Shown one piece after another: positions 55,330-64,000 of a stretch of 64,000 bases of DNA (positions are counted from its first letter, which is position 1; every line of letters starts with the position of its first letter). Position numbers and translations under genes: made by a program. The notes below the pieces were generated by a model. The model ran no database searches and was not told the DNA's origin. It saw nothing but the letters and a program-made list of their open reading frames with translations. The stretch lies in NCBI GenBank assembly GCA_963556255.1, contig OY744611.1, positions 33,617,432 through 33,681,431 of the forward strand, read 5' to 3'. Source of the DNA: Allolobophora icterica (lineage: Eukaryota > Annelida > Clitellata > Crassiclitellata > Lumbricidae).

Positions 55330-55922
55330 GGAGTCTAACCGATGGATGTAACCCAAACCGATGTAGTCAACCGATGTAGCCAACCGATGCAGCCAACCGA
55401 TGTAGACAACCGATGTAGTTAACCGATGTAGTTTACCGATGTAGCCATCCGACGTATACCCAGCCAGCCGATGCATCCAACCGATGTAGTTAACCGATGT
55501 AGCTAGCCGATGCAGCCAGTCGATGTAGACAACCGATGTAGTCAACCGATGTAGTCAACCGCTGTAGCCAGCCGACGTAGCCAGCCGATGCAGCCAACCG
55601 ATGTAGTCAAGCGATGTAGCCATCCGACGTAGCCAGCCGATGCAGCCAACCGATGTAGTTAACCGATTTAGTTAACCGATGTAGTCAACCGATGTAGCCA
55701 TCCGACATAGCCAGCCGATGCAGCCAACCGATGTAGACAACCGATGTAGTTAACCGATGTAGTCAACCGATGTAGCCATCCGATGTAGCCAACCGATGCA
55801 GCCAACCGATGTAGCTAACCGATGTAGACAACCGATGTAGTCAACCGATGTAGCCATCCGATGTAGCCAACCGATGTAGCCATCCGGTGTAGCCCACCGA
55901 TGTAGCCAACCGATGTAGTCAA
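55330..55922. repeat. 12-bp satellite (CCGATGTAGTCA), ~49 units
   Basis: The unit is CCGATGTAG plus a variable triplet (TCA, CCA, ACA or TTA). Variants CCGACGTAG and CCGATGCAG recur in a higher-order pattern, e.g. 'CATCCGACGTAGCCAGCCGA'. Because 12 is divisible by 3, frames stay open, but codon patterns follow the repeat only. Confidence 0.97.
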
Positions 55923-55959
55923 CGGGACCAGTACGTGTGGTGTAAGTAGGGTGTGATAT

Positions 55960-56110
55960 GACTTGTGGTAAAGGCTAGGAAGAAATGGGAACAACTCTTC
56001 GCCAATGATGGGATCGATTTATGGAGCAAGAATAGAAACCTACATCTCCGTGATTCTGATCATCATCCCTTGATCGCTGGACCAACATCCTAGACCACGC
56101 TGCTAATTTA
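55960..56110 (-). mobile_element. Possible tRNA-derived SINE remnant
   Basis: On the minus strand TGGTCTAGGATGTTGG looks like an A box, and GGTTTCTATTC is a weak B box about 50 bp downstream. The head is recognisable but degraded. Confidence 0.4.
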
Positions 56111-56164
56111 TTAATTTTTAATTAGTTATGTTATTTGCTGAACTTATTTACTTATCTATCTATT

Positions 56165-56305
56165 ACACGCTCAAGGTCAAAACATCTTAATCTGAGGAGC
56201 AAGGTGAATGGACGCGAATAACTTGTCCAAAGAGTTCGCTCAGCATGCTCGAACCCGCATTTGTTGGTTTACCGACCAAGCGCGATTTATAACTGACCAA
56301 CGATT
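56165..56305 (-). mobile_element. tRNA-derived SINE head, family B type
   Basis: The minus strand contains GCGGGTTCGAGCATGC (B box at 56247-56257 on +), preceded by TCGCGCTTGGTCGGT. AACTCTTTGGACAAG follows, typical of the post-tRNA region of several animal SINEs. Confidence 0.6.
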
Positions 56306-56311
56306 TGCCTA

Positions 56312-56312
<1 letters not shown>

Positions 56313-56376
<64 letters not shown>

Positions 56377-56405
56377 GTGTGTAGGTGTGTGTAGGTGTGT
56401 GTACG
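56313..56405. repeat. (GT)n microsatellite
   Basis: About 30 pure GT units, then GTGTAGGTGTGTAGG interruptions. Confidence 0.97.
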
Positions 56406-56519
56406 TATGTATGCAGGCATGTATGTATGGATGTACGTGCGTATTATTGTATCTGAACATTTTATACTGCAATAACAATAGGGCGCTGTGTAAGAACGTA
56501 TCTTACTCTACGTGATGCA

Positions 56520-56690
56520 GTTGTCTGGGTTCTCCTTGCCCGGAAAATTCCCATAAATCGTTTGATCCGATTACGGAAGGTTGTCTGCGCCGAGAGATTA
56601 GGAGGCGGCCGAGGGTTCGAACCCAAGTCACGCCAGTCGACGAGCCGACCCTGCGTCACGCACCGTGTCACGCACAGTTCATAGCTCTAA
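56520..56690 (-). mobile_element. tRNA-derived SINE head
   Basis: On the minus strand GTGACGCAGGGTCGGCTCG (A-box region) precedes TTGGGTTCGAACCCTCGG with a perfect GGTTCGAACCC B box (56613-56624). The B box is itself palindromic, so the strand assignment rests on the A-box region. Confidence 0.6.
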
Positions 56691-57143
56691 TTGGTCGAGA
56701 TAATCACGTGGATTAGGTCGCGCTAGGTACCGCGAAATAATGTACGATGAAATGTTACTTAATCTGGTGTAGTTGTGACAAAAACTTTACGAGTTGGTAA
56801 TAGGCCTATTCGTAAACTATTGGTAGCGGTAGTAGTAGTAGTAGTTGGTACTAGTGGTAGTGGTAGTGTAGTTGTGGGTGTTGTAGTAGCAGAGGTTGTG
56901 TGAATTCGGGGAAGGACACGTGCGCAGTTTATGTTGATTGAATTCAGACGGGTTGTGCTCTAAGCTGAAGACCACGACAATTCACACCACAGACATATGA
57001 CCAGATAGAAGGTGATTACAACAAACAGGCGAAGATTTTAGCAGATTCATCAAAGTCCTGACCCGGTTACGCAGTGAGAGTTAACACATATCTCAGCTCT
57101 TCCCAACACAACAGAGTCTGATCCGAGACAGAGACTCAGTGTT
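56691..57143. other. Unassigned stretch
   Basis: GGTAGTAGTAGTAG words at 56825-56895. No other feature recognised. Confidence 0.5.
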
Positions 57144-57151
57144 CCCTTTCT

Positions 57152-57408
57152 CAGTGCTCTTTTTTCTAGAAAAAAGGTTCCGGAACGGAACAATATAGGT
57201 TCCGGAACGGAACAATTATGGACGGGCTAAAATCCCGAGAAAAACGGGATTGAGGGTTGGGAGGGTTCTCAATAAACACTGAAAACAGTTCAAAACATTG
57301 TAATTAAATTAAAATAACTAAATTATTGTTTTTATTATTAAAATAAATAAATTATTTTTAGGAGCTGAAAAAAGGTGCCGGAACGCCGTTCCGGCTGAAA
57401 AAGCACTG
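57152..57408 (-). mobile_element. hAT-type MITE, CAGTGCTTTTTC family, copy 2 (inverted)
   Basis: Reverse complement of 38926-39189 over its whole length: CAGTGCTCTTTTTTCTAG at the left, GGCTGAAAAAGCACTG at the right. The flanks CCCTTTCT (57144-57151) and CCATTTCT (57409-57416) match at 7 of 8 positions. Confidence 0.95.
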
Positions 57409-57439
57409 CCATTTCTTATGGAAAAGGCCGATCCTGAAC

Positions 57440-57570
57440 CTACATGGAGAGGTGGACACTATGAATAAAGATTGTATGAAACGGTCATCGAAAACAGATG
57501 GGGCTGTGGTGTATGGTGTCTCTGTACAACTGAGCTACAGTCACCTCTCCCAATGAAGTTGTGTCCAGAC
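57440..57570 (-). mobile_element. Possible tRNA-derived SINE remnant
   Basis: The minus strand reads GACTGTAGCTCAGTTGTACAG, a good A-box/D-arm match. The expected B box is reduced to GTTTTCGATGACC. Confidence 0.35.
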
Positions 57571-57607
57571 CGCAACTGCCATACTATTAGTACTATTCAT
57601 GAGACAG

Positions 57608-58055
57608 TCTCAATATTCATAGAATAGTGATAGATTATAATATTCTTACGATGACAGTAAATTATAATATTCAGACGATGGTAACAAATAATGATTTCCA
57701 TGTGACAGCAATAACATTCATAGAAAAATAATATTCATATTCATAGAATAGTGATAGATTATAATATTCTTACGATGACAGTAAATTATAATATTCAGAC
57801 GATGGTAACAAATAATGATTTCCATGTGACAGCAATAACATTCATAGAAAAATAATAAATTAATAATAATTCCCATTTCGATAACCATAATATTCATAGA
57901 ATAGTGATAGATTATAATATTCTTACGATGACAGTAAATTATAATATTCAGACGATGGTAACAAATAATGATTTCCATGTGACAGCAATAACATTCATAG
58001 AAAAATAATAAATTAATAATAATTCCCATTTCGATAACCATAATATTCATATGAA
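57608..58055. repeat. Three tandem copies of a 125/153-bp unit
   Basis: ATATTCATAGAATAG starts at 57612, 57737 and 57890. The last two units share an extra AATAATAAATTAATAATAAT and CCCATTTCGATAACC segment, absent from the first. Units are nearly identical, so the duplication is recent. Confidence 0.95.
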
Positions 58056-58057
58056 AT

Positions 58058-58330
58058 CGGGACGTCAAAAACTGGACGTTGGGCGCGAAATTTACGGTAC
58101 GCTAGGGACGCAGCGAGTCGCTCCCAATTACAGATTACAGAAATTGGCTGCGACCGTCGGGGAAAAGCACGGGCGGTTCCAAATCCCCGGAGGAGAACGA
58201 AGGAAGAGCCGGAGAAAGCAGGGCAGCCGTTGGGCGGGGATCGGGGTGGATGGGAAGGCTTCCGTGAACCGCGGAGATATGTCCTCCTTAGTCGATACGC
58301 CTTGGAATTAATGAGTCTTAAAATCGTAAT
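58058..58330. promoter_or_regulatory. CpG-containing unique island
   Basis: GGCGCGAAATTTACGG, GCTCCCAATTACAGATTACAG and CCTTGGAATTAATGAG. Begins immediately after the tandem repeat. Candidate conserved DNA. Confidence 0.28.
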
Positions 58331-58477
58331 GAGGAAGTCTAATGCGTGCGTTGGTGTTGTGGTCTTGTGGTTAGGAGTCGGTCGGGCATTGATTCAGTTG
58401 GGGTTTCGTTCGTCCTTCCGTCCGTCGTGTGAGTCACGCTGTACTTATATTCGCATTCGTAATGTGATTATTATTAC

Positions 58478-59029
58478 CAGTGATGGGCAATAGTTAACTA
58501 AAAAGTTGCTAACTTTTAGTTAAACTTCTTCTTTAACTAAAACTTTTTAGTTAAACTAAAAAATAGTTTAGTTAGAACCATAGTTTAACTTAAAAAAATT
58601 TAGTTGCTAACTAAAAAGTTTAACTAAAAAAATCAGCAATATGCAACTATTTTTCCACAGTGAACATTGAACACTGTCAGCAAAAATTTTTTTTACACTG
58701 CATGGTTTTATCATTAACAGCCTGTGTTTTCAAATTCATACACTAGTTACAGTAGGCCTACACATGTAACTGTATGCCAGAACAGTACACATTTCATAGT
58801 TTGAAGGTGAAATTGTCATTGACGCTTTGCATTATTACAGTTCACTTAACGTTTTTATTGTGAAAATGTTTGTTGTAAAAAGTTGGCAAAAAGTTGGATA
58901 AAGTTTAACTACTTTTTTTTAGTTTAGATAACTAATTTCCAAAATCAGTTGCCAACTTTAGTTAAACTATTATTTTTTAGTTGGAAAATAGTGTTAGTTT
59001 AACTACAAAAAGTTTAGTGCCCATCACTG
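58478..59029 (+). mobile_element. hAT-type MITE, CAGTGATGGGCA family, copy 2
   Basis: CAGTGATGGGCAATAGTTAA at the left, TTTAGTGCCCATCACTG at the right. The flanks ATTATTAC (58470-58477) and ACTATTAC (59030-59037) match at 7 of 8. About 3.5 kb from copy 1 and co-oriented. The AACTAAAAA arrays differ in length between copies. Confidence 0.96.
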
Positions 59030-59054
59030 ACTATTACATTTACACGCCGCAGTA

Positions 59055-59158
59055 TACATTGCATTGCCTTGTCTCGTGTATACGTCGCATTGCCGTGTCT
59101 CGTGTATAAGTCGCATTGCCGTGTCTCGTGTATAAGTCGCATTGCCTTGTTTCGTGTA
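59055..59158. repeat. 26-bp minisatellite, four units
   Basis: Units contain GTCGCATTGCCGTGTCTCG and TGTATAA; the outer ones are diverged. It begins about 25 bp after the MITE. Confidence 0.9.
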
Positions 59159-59254
59159 ATTGTAGTTGTTGTTGTATCGAAATAATTTTGATTCAGTTGT
59201 GATTGGAATTGTGAACGGTTGTAAGACGACATTGACGAATCTCTCGGAAGTGTT

Positions 59255-59325
59255 TCTAGTCTAGGAACTTCCATAGCGCCGTCATATTTTGAGTGAATTC
59301 ATAAATCAGCGCTATATAAATATAA
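59255..59325. mobile_element. Short element with LINE-like ends facing out
   Basis: GGAACTTCCATAGCGCCGTC and ATCAGCGCTATATAAATAT lie within 65 bp, giving the terminal module in both orientations. Similar in plan to 36085-36480. Confidence 0.4.
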
Positions 59326-59575
59326 GACAAAGATACCGAAAGACCAAAAGGCCGATAATCCGATATAGACAGAAACAGAGACTTCAGACAGACACAGACA
59401 GACCGAGAGGGACACAAACAAACAGGCACGCAGGTAGATACATAGACAGAGAGAAAGATACAATACAGCGACAACTATAGAAAGACATATAGAGACAGAC
59501 ACACGGACAGATAGACACACATAGACGGAGACAGAGGCACAGACAATCATGGATAGTAGGAGGCACAGATCATCC
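59326..59575. repeat. Degenerate (CAGA)n tract
   Basis: GACAGACACAGACAG words, interrupted. Confidence 0.8.
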
Positions 59576-59579
59576 CACA

Positions 59580-59960
59580 TCGACCGTCACATAACCTCAT
59601 CACCAAGTCCCTTAATTACCCCACGGACGTCACTAGCTTTGCCCTAATTAAGCCCGGGGCACCCTTCCCGGCCCCTGGCCCCGTCCGCCCTCCTGACCCA
59701 CTCCTAGTCTAGCCTAACTCGACTTTCCCTTCATCGCGATGTCGTCGTTAGACCGTCACGTTCCGAATTATTACCGCATCGGCCGTCTCCAAGATTGAGG
59801 CATTGTTCATCAAATCTTGTTGCAGACGGAAGGACCGGGTAGGGGGTCCCTGGGGCCAGCCGGGCCGACCCCGATGGCCAGGGCTGCCCGCGGTCGGTCG
59901 CTCGGTCGGCTGGCAGGGACGCTAATCAGGATGCCTTGAGGAAGGAAACAGAATTATCGA
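59580..59960. promoter_or_regulatory. Candidate conserved non-coding island
   Basis: CCCTTAATTACCCCACGG, GCCCTAATTAAGCCCGG, CCGAATTATTACCGC and GACGCTAATCAGGATG, with a GC-rich segment at 59830-59920. Later copies of ACGCTAATCAGGATGG at 60501 and 59918 show a short local duplication. Confidence 0.35.
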
Positions 59961-60770
59961 ATGCTGATGAGCTATAACTGGTGATTATGTCCATCACACT
60001 CTGTGTCGCTCGGAAGCCGATACGGAAAGAGAATTTCAAAATTAATGTGGTCGGTATATATAGTCGTAGACCCAGTTTTGAAAATTGTTGCGTACTAGAT
60101 TTTGAAGTTATTGCAGTGTATACGTTTTGAATTTACTGTGTGCTAAATTTTAAGTAACTGACGTAAAAGTTCAAACATTATTTTCAGATTAGTGTGGAAA
60201 ATGCATAGGGCCTGCGCCATAAATTTCCCAATTACTCAGATTTAATAGATAATGCAAAGTTTTTAAGTAGTGTGGTTTAAGTTTGAAGTTTTTGCAGTAA
60301 GAATAGGCCTATGTCCTAAATTTTAAAATAAACTGGGAGATATGCGACCAAAATTTAAAATCGTTTTGTCACTAGATGGCCTATCGTTAAAGTGAGTATG
60401 TAACCTATTACTTAAAATTATTGTAGTTAATTGGTATCTTAGATTTAACAATAATGCGGTTATTAAAAAGCCCAAAAATGTAAAATTTCGTAGCAGACAG
60501 ACGCTAATCAGGATGGAAATTAATTGGAAATTATTCATGTTACTAGACAACTAAATATGTATAAGCAATATTACAAAAGAAACAATTCATCATTGGCAGA
60601 TTCACTTTATTTATTAATATTAATCTTCAGTCAGAGTTCAGTCCTGATTAGTAATTAAAATGAATTAATAAATAACATTATCTAATTAATTAAAATGTAT
60701 AAATTAAATAGGCCTAATCTAAGTAATTAATTAATGTATGATATTTTATTAATTTGTTTATTATTATTAT
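59961..60770. other. Unassigned AT-rich stretch
   Basis: Repeated words (TTTTGAA, AGTTATTGCAGT, AAATTTTAAA) suggest ancient repetition. No gene or element ends. Confidence 0.5.
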
Positions 60771-60774
60771 TATT

Positions 60775-60923
<149 letters not shown>

Positions 60924-60959
60924 TTATTGTTATTATTATTATCGCTAGTATTAGTATTT

Positions 60960-61360
60960 CGGTAGATGCATATTGTAGCGAACATCGTCTACGTCAACTG
61001 GTGTCTCGCATTCTCAGACATTAATCCTAAGAGCGCACGCGCGCAAATTAGACGACGATCGATTGCAGAGTCCGCACAGCTACGTCGATATGACGGACGC
61101 ACAGCCATTGCCGAGTCAAAAGCAATAATGATCATAATAATGCCTTTGACAGCGTTGACCACTCGGGAGACAGTCGCCCTCCCGTCCGTCCACCCGATCG
61201 AAGAAGAAGGATCCTCCGGGGTCGAAACATTCACTGCCCCTTGTCGTGATGTCCTCGGTCTGGCTGAGGGAACTGTCTCTGCGAAGGCCACGGAGGACAT
61301 CAACCAACTCATATCGAATTTTGACGAGATGAAAGATTCAATGCCCGCCTGTTAATGGGA
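60960..61360. other. Non-repetitive stretch with an unconvincing open frame
   Basis: A + strand frame from 60966 to 61355 (129 residues) ends EDINQLISNFDEMKDSMPAC. It matches nothing I know and has no clear codon or splice support. CpGs are frequent. It could be conserved non-coding DNA or, less likely, an exon. Confidence 0.3.
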
Positions 61361-61640
61361 ATTACTGCCCGGCCAGCAAGACACGTTCTGTCCGCGACCG
61401 TAATGTGATGTAATGTAATGCTATACAAAGCATTGTTAGATAATGTAATGCAGTATATTGAACATTGTAACTGAGCGTAGTACTACAAGTGTGATGTAGC
61501 TTAACCGTAGTGTTGTATAGTGTACAACTATGTGAACTCTGAACTTCTGTAGAGTAGTAGTGCGGAGTAACAGGACCTGTATCAAGTCCCAAATGTTCAA
61601 CTGGTAACTGCCATCGTTTCATGCCATCACTAGATATTGG
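61361..61640. repeat. Degenerate TGTAATG repeat region
   Basis: GTAATGTGATGTAATGTAATG at the start decays into TAGTG words. Otherwise unassigned. Confidence 0.45.
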
Positions 61641-61659
61641 TAGTATATAATAGTGTCTC

Positions 61660-61870
61660 TCTGTCTATCTGCCTGTGTCTGTCTGTCTGTGTCTGCATGT
61701 CTGTGTCTGCCTGTCTGATCGTCTTATCTTAATTGGTCCATATATATGTTAACAACATGCAACAAACGCCGATGCACAGAAATACAGACACACAGGAACA
61801 CATACATAAAGACACATAGACAGAGGGACAGACAGACCGACAGACAGAGACGCTGACATTCAAACAAATA
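61660..61870. repeat. TCTG then CAGA simple repeats
   Basis: (TCTG) words at 61660-61715 and ACAGACA words at 61780-61850 are mutually complementary and could pair. Confidence 0.75.
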
Positions 61871-61919
61871 CAGACGTCTCGAGAGACACGATCAACAATA
61901 CGCTCACCGGGATTTACAT

Positions 61920-62160
61920 CTTTGTCCCAAAACGTCCAACCACCGGTCCAACTTCCGGTTTGATTGTTTGCCGTTCCTCGTCGCGCGTCGCGAATTCATC
62001 ACGTGATTACTTCTAACCGGAAGCTGCATCTCGCCATTCGTCGTTAGAGCGCTTCAGTCGCTTCATTCGCGAGAGAAATTTCTCGAGCGACTCTGGCACA
62101 TCCTAGCGAACATCAGAGCAGTAATGGTGCTCCTCTAGCGAATGCGACCAGAGTCAAGAC
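61920..62160. promoter_or_regulatory. Unique stretch with paired ETS-like sites and a CACGTG box
   Basis: CAACTTCCGGTTTG (61949) and CTAACCGGAAGC (62014) are inverted ETS-type cores about 60 bp apart. ATCACGTGATTAC (a palindromic E-box) and GCGCGTCGCG lie between them. The promoter-like reading is inferred. Confidence 0.3.
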
Positions 62161-62205
62161 ATTGTGGCTTCTTGCCGAAGTGTGGGAATCTGTGTCTTAA
62201 TTAGA

Positions 62206-62242
<37 letters not shown>

Positions 62243-62243
62243 T

Positions 62244-62302
<59 letters not shown>

Positions 62303-62312
62303 CAGACACAGA
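62206..62312. repeat. (CAGA)n microsatellite
   Basis: About 25 CAGA units. Confidence 0.97.
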
Positions 62313-62469
62313 CACACACAAAGACAAACAAACTCGCAGACACACAAGCACACAGATAGCGTGCAGTCAGGGTAATAAATTGGTGTGGTGATCGAATTAC
62401 TGGAATGTTGTAGAACCTACGGATCAAATGAATGGGGGTCGATATAGTAGGACTGATCAGTTTCTATTC

Positions 62470-62970
62470 TTCCTATCTTTTACTGTCTGTTTCTCTGTCT
62501 TTGTGTCTGTTGATTTGTCTGATAGTCACTCTGTCTGTCTGTCTGTCTGTCACTCTGTTTCTATGCCTAGTACTGACGAATTCGGTGAGCTAAGTGTGTC
62601 TCTATCCGTCTCTTGTTTTGTTTGTGTCTGCCTGTGGTTTGTGTGCTTATCTCTGTATGTTTCTGTCGCTCTGTTTCACATTCGTTGTCTGTCTTGTTTC
62701 ACTAAAATTTGCTTGAATTTGTGTCTTTCGATTTGCTCATCTATTTTTCTCAGAGTACTTCTCTCCGTTCTTGTACGTCCTATTATCTGTATCTCTTCTC
62801 ATATCTCTATCTGTTTCCCAATATTTATCCTGCCTGTCTGTCTGTTTATCTCTCTCTGTCAGTTTCCTTTTCTCTTTCATTTCTGTTCTCTTTATTTCTC
62901 TTTGTCTCCTCTCTGTCTCACTGCTTGTCTCTCTATCTGTATCGCTATCTGTCTGTCTGTCTGTTTGTGA
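62470..62970. repeat. Degenerate (TCTG)n tract
   Basis: TCTGTTTCTCTGTC-type words for 500 bp, ending in CTGTCTGTCTGT. Apparent cysteine- or leucine-rich frames are artefacts. Confidence 0.8.
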
Positions 62971-62974
62971 TTGA

Positions 62975-63235
62975 GAATGACGAATATTATCAGAGGCGAA
63001 CCGTTGCCATAGTAACAAATCAATATTTAACGACCGAAGCGCCAACAATTCTTCTCCATTGCTTCTGCGTCTGATAAGAACATAGAGGGGTTGACGGAGG
63101 GTAGAGGTAGTTTGGTGAGGGTGGGCAATGGGTCCCCCACCGACAAAGAAGGGTCGTAGAACATCGAGCGAATTGTCGACCGAAGCCAATAAGATGTCAG
63201 GGTGTGACAACAATGGCCGGTTTGGAAGGATGGGC
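62975..63235. other. Unassigned unique stretch
   Basis: No motif recognised. Bordered by TCTG and CAGA repeats. Confidence 0.4.
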
Positions 63236-63339
63236 AAAGCAACTGACAGACAGATAGACAGACAGACGGACATACAGAGAGACGGACAGACAGCGCCTTT
63301 GTGAGTTGCAAAAATTCGCTATATTAAGTATTGTATTGT

Positions 63340-63765
63340 AGGCCTATTGTATTTAAACATTTATAAAGCGTCTCTAGTAGGGTGAACCGTTGAGAGGCGA
63401 GTGCACAAGGCCAAGTGAAAAGAAATAAGTCTTGAGAAATGCAAAAGAAGATGAGGGGTTACCTATTAAAATTTGCGAGCGAGTAGGAGACAATGTATTC
63501 CAGAGACAGGGACCAATCGAGGCAAAAGATCAGGACTTCGCCATAGCTGTTCTAGAACGAGAAACTGAAAGATCCTATCTGTTTGAGGAGTGAAGTGGAC
63601 AATGCGAGGAGACAGAAAGAGGCCGGTGAATTACATCAATTAAATATTGGGGGGGGGAGGGGCGAGACCCCGCTGTGTCTTAGCCACCAGAATGAGGATT
63701 TTGTACTTAATACGTGCAGCGAGAGGAAGCCAGTGCAGTTGCTCAAACATGAAGGATGAAATGCG
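63340..63765 (-). pseudogene. L2/CR1-like RT C-terminal relic
   Basis: The minus strand gives LHWLPLAARIKYKILILVA, then after a gap SFASIGPCLWNTLSP and SSSFAFLKTYFF, the C-terminal signature of L2/CR1-like RTs. It then gives CGCCTCTCAACGG and GACGCTTTATAAATG. Frame changes and a G-run (63649-63660) mark it as dead. Confidence 0.8.
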
Positions 63766-64000
63766 TGAGGAGCGTGGCAGACGTGCTAATAATCTTGCTC
63801 TTTACACTTCGTATCATTCACACGACTAAACTTAACCTGGGCCAAACTATGAAGCTCTAAGGCTAATCCCTCTGGGCAATAACCCCAAACCAAAAAGTTG
63901 CAAAAACCCCTAGAAGAATTCCTCTAGTCAATAACCGCCATGGTCAATAACCTCCAAGTAAAATAACTATATCATCACTTTCCTGCAATATTTCGTTCGC
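63766..64000. other. Unassigned window end
   Basis: CAATAACCCCAAACC and CAATAACC(G/T)CCA(T/A) words repeat weakly. Nothing else is recognised. Confidence 0.4.

Noticed and set aside
56555..56690. Functional tRNA gene suggested by GGTTCGAACCC
   Set aside because: No complete cloverleaf or acceptor-stem pairing; better explained as a SINE head.
57718..58068. 116-codon minus-strand repeat frame
   Set aside because: It simply reads through the 153-bp tandem repeat. Codon content mirrors the AT-rich units.
60966..61355. 129-codon frame ending EDINQLISNFDEMKDSMPAC
   Set aside because: Not recognised, no start or splice context, and the opposite strand is equally open over most of it. Kept only as an unassigned stretch.

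Overview
The window is eukaryotic nuclear DNA, almost certainly from an animal. It holds tRNA-derived SINEs, non-LTR retrotransposon reverse transcriptase (RT) relics, hAT-type DNA transposons with 8-bp target duplications, and very long triplet and tetranucleotide microsatellites. There are no bacterial-style gene arrays. CpG is not strongly depleted. The mixture of repeats, and the frequent word AGGCCTA, fits a marine invertebrate; an echinoderm or hemichordate is my guess, not something the sequence proves. I recognise no complete host protein-coding gene, rRNA or functional tRNA gene. Most apparent open frames are microsatellites or minisatellites read without stops.

Layout. 0-2.4 kb: a broken RT, an intact-ended hAT-like element and an L2/CR1-type 3' end. 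3.9-6.8 kb: polypurine tracts, a 66-bp minisatellite and a pile of retroposon 3' ends tailed by (ATT)n. 7-12.5 kb: degenerate CAGA/TCTG and pyrimidine tracts, then a 35-bp minisatellite. 12.9-17.5 kb: a second RT relic, two MITEs, an L2-type 3' end and a SINE. 19.7-24.4 kb: three MITEs and a minisatellite split by a SINE. 25.4-28.7 kb: a foldback-like element whose inverted arms are tandem arrays of ~157-bp units. 30.9-32.4 kb: the longest genuine coding frame, the C-terminal part of a non-LTR retrotransposon with a zinc-knuckle and a restriction-like endonuclease signature, bounded by TAA/ATT repeats. 32.8-39.2 kb: MITEs, RT fragments and a 600-bp compound microsatellite. 40.6-44.9 kb: TCTG, AC/GT and purine tracts plus an L2 relic split by a hAT MITE. 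45.0-47.0 kb: a decayed, internally deleted hAT-like transposon with recognisable transposase-like pieces. 48-59 kb: SINEs, hairpins, a 12-bp satellite and five more MITEs. 59-64 kb: low-complexity tracts and an L2-type relic.

The most concrete result is a set of fourteen terminal-inverted-repeat elements with defined ends. Thirteen have 8-bp flanking duplications: eleven perfect, two matching at 7 of 8 positions. They include three two-copy families and several nested insertions that give a relative chronology. One further element (14.1 kb) has a short AAA duplication.

Between the repeats lie non-repetitive, CpG-containing islands rich in TAATT/ATTA-type motifs or in ETS- and NRF1-like sites (for example 5.45, 10.8, 12.2, 22.4, 38.1, 51.8, 52.5 and 59.6 kb). 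Their texture resembles conserved non-coding or promoter DNA, so the window may be intergenic or intronic sequence near a developmental gene. That is an inference which only cross-species alignment can test.
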